This document shows, piece after piece, positions 63,000 to 64,000 of a DNA stretch of 64,000 nucleotides (the first letter of the stretch is position 1; the number at the start of each line of letters is the position of its first letter). Under the pieces are notes generated by a model that worked only from the letters and a program-made list of their open reading frames with translations, did no database searches and had not been told where the DNA came from. The translations under genes were made by a program, and so were the position numbers. The DNA comes from Romanomermis culicivorax (lineage: Eukaryota; Nematoda; Enoplea; Mermithida; Mermithidae). The stretch is taken from assembly GCA_963922205.1 (NCBI GenBank), contig CAWUHX010000148.1, positions 806,001-870,000 of the forward strand. The letters are read 5' to 3'.

Positions 63000-63840
63000 C
63001 AAAATAGTTCTGCGTCAATCCGCATGCAGCAATACAGTGTCAGTTCCGTTTGTCATGAATCTTTTTCTGTCCGAATGACGCCAAATCATTGAATTACTAC
63101 CAAAATATCATTTTTTCACCAATTGACGTTTTTCCTGTGAAAAACGACATGTTCACCGGGGAAAAACGGACAAGCCGTCTCTATTCACGGATCTAAATGT
63201 CTATTTCCTAGCAATATTTGCACAGTGTGTCACAATTACAAAATTTACGTATGTTTGGATTTTTTGCTTTTGTAAAAAAGTTTTCTTTCTCTGTTCTATT
63301 CAAACGACCACACAACAGACGGAAAATGAAGTTCATTTATTTATTTCCTTCCGCTCATTTTCTTATTTTTTGCCGACTACTGTAATGATCAATAATGTAA
63401 ACAATAACCCGCAATTATGAAATGCCACTAATAATAGCAAGAATTAGCAATCATAAAAAGGTTTGCCTGTTCGAAGAGTCACAAAAGGAGTTCGGTTTGC
63501 TGAATAGGCTTTATGAAGAAATTGCATCAAAAGTATTCACGAACAGTAAATTGTTTTTCAAAGCATTGTTTTCATAGATTTCAAATGAACTGCAGTTTGT
63601 CGAAAGATCGTTTTAAATCAATATTATTTCAAATTATCAGTAGTTCAGTATTCTAACATTGTTATAGTTAATTCCTTTTCAAATGAGCCTCGGCATAGAA
63701 ATCCCTAAGAAGATGATAAATCTGTATCAGTTTCCGAAAAATGCACTTTCGATAGTGATGAAACTCATACCAGTACGGCCATTAGAGTTTCAAGAAGCTG
63801 TTCATAAATTATTGAAAACATAAAATCGACCAATGTCATT
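63000..63840. other. Region upstream of the visible transporter exons, nothing recognised
   Basis: No exon matching an EAAT N-terminus was found on the minus strand. The missing first exon(s) may lie past the window end or be too short to see. Confidence 0.4.
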
Positions 63841-63847
63841 CAGGACC

Positions 63848-63933
63848 ACTGCTTTTTTCTGCACAGTGCAGACTTTTTAGGCTTCGTGCAAATTTTTTTT
63901 TTGGTGATTTCTGCACTGGTGCAGAATTTTTTG
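63848..63933 (-). mobile_element. MITE family B copy (inverted)
   Basis: Carries TTTTTTCTGCACAGTGCAGA, GGCTTCGTGCA and ATTTCTGCACTGGTGCAGAA, the reverse complement of the 10,226-10,313 copy. Confidence 0.6.
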
Positions 63934-64000
63934 AGTCGTGTGTTTAATCACATCGGATACAGAAAAGATGCATTTTGGTGCATCTTAGAAGGTCATAATC

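Noticed and set aside
62414..63025. Long open frames of up to 203 codons on both strands (SCLVLSCLVL and KTRQDKTRQD patterns)
   Set aside because: They are translations of the stop-free (CAAGA)n satellite.
1..64000. tRNA, rRNA or other structured RNA genes
   Set aside because: No intact A/B-box pair with cloverleaf pairing or rRNA signature was noticed on either strand by eye; a covariance search could not be run.

Overview
The window is nuclear DNA from an invertebrate animal. It is AT-rich, with long GT-AG introns (acceptors mostly TTTTCAG or TTTTAG), multi-exon genes whose exons are visibly richer in GC than the introns, and a heavy load of short inverted-repeat elements. The gene set (an ARID2-type chromatin-remodelling subunit, lysosomal beta-hexosaminidases and an SLC1 glutamate transporter) is metazoan. 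The phylum cannot be fixed from this sequence; nothing is bacterial or organellar.

Layout. 1-900: the 3' end of a + strand zinc-finger ORF followed by six copies of a roughly 17-bp motif, which looks like the end of a DNA transposon. 1,990-20,801 (minus): an almost complete ARID2 gene in at least 21 coding exons, with introns that hold several repeat families. 20.8-28.3 kb: intergenic DNA with two convergent TATA-like boxes (22.5-23.2 kb), a decayed hexosaminidase last exon (24.95-25.39 kb) interrupted by a small element with an 8-bp target duplication, and unidentified small ORFs. 28,343-28,831 (minus): a secreted cystatin-like protein. 30,187-37,286 and 39,180-42,928 (both minus): two tandem beta-hexosaminidase genes with identical intron positions and phases. 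43-48 kb: repeat-rich intergenic DNA. 48,011-50,279 (plus): a small three-exon gene for an unrecognised 123-residue protein. 50.6-51.65 kb: a tandem array of a roughly 97-bp unit. 51.75-53.03 kb: a fold-back element with long inverted arms. 55,018-62,453 (minus): an SLC1/EAAT glutamate transporter lacking only its first exon(s). Its first visible intron holds a (CAAGA)n array of about 300 bp.

The genes do not form a pathway. ARID2 is a PBAF-type chromatin subunit, the hexosaminidases act in lysosomal glycan breakdown, the cystatin-like protein would be a secreted protease inhibitor, and EAAT clears extracellular glutamate. The hexosaminidase locus has expanded locally: two intact paralogues and one dead fragment lie within 18 kb. 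Exon joins for the four recognised genes were worked out by hand from reading-frame phase and family similarity. Each joins in frame except one gap in ARID2, where an exon is still missing.
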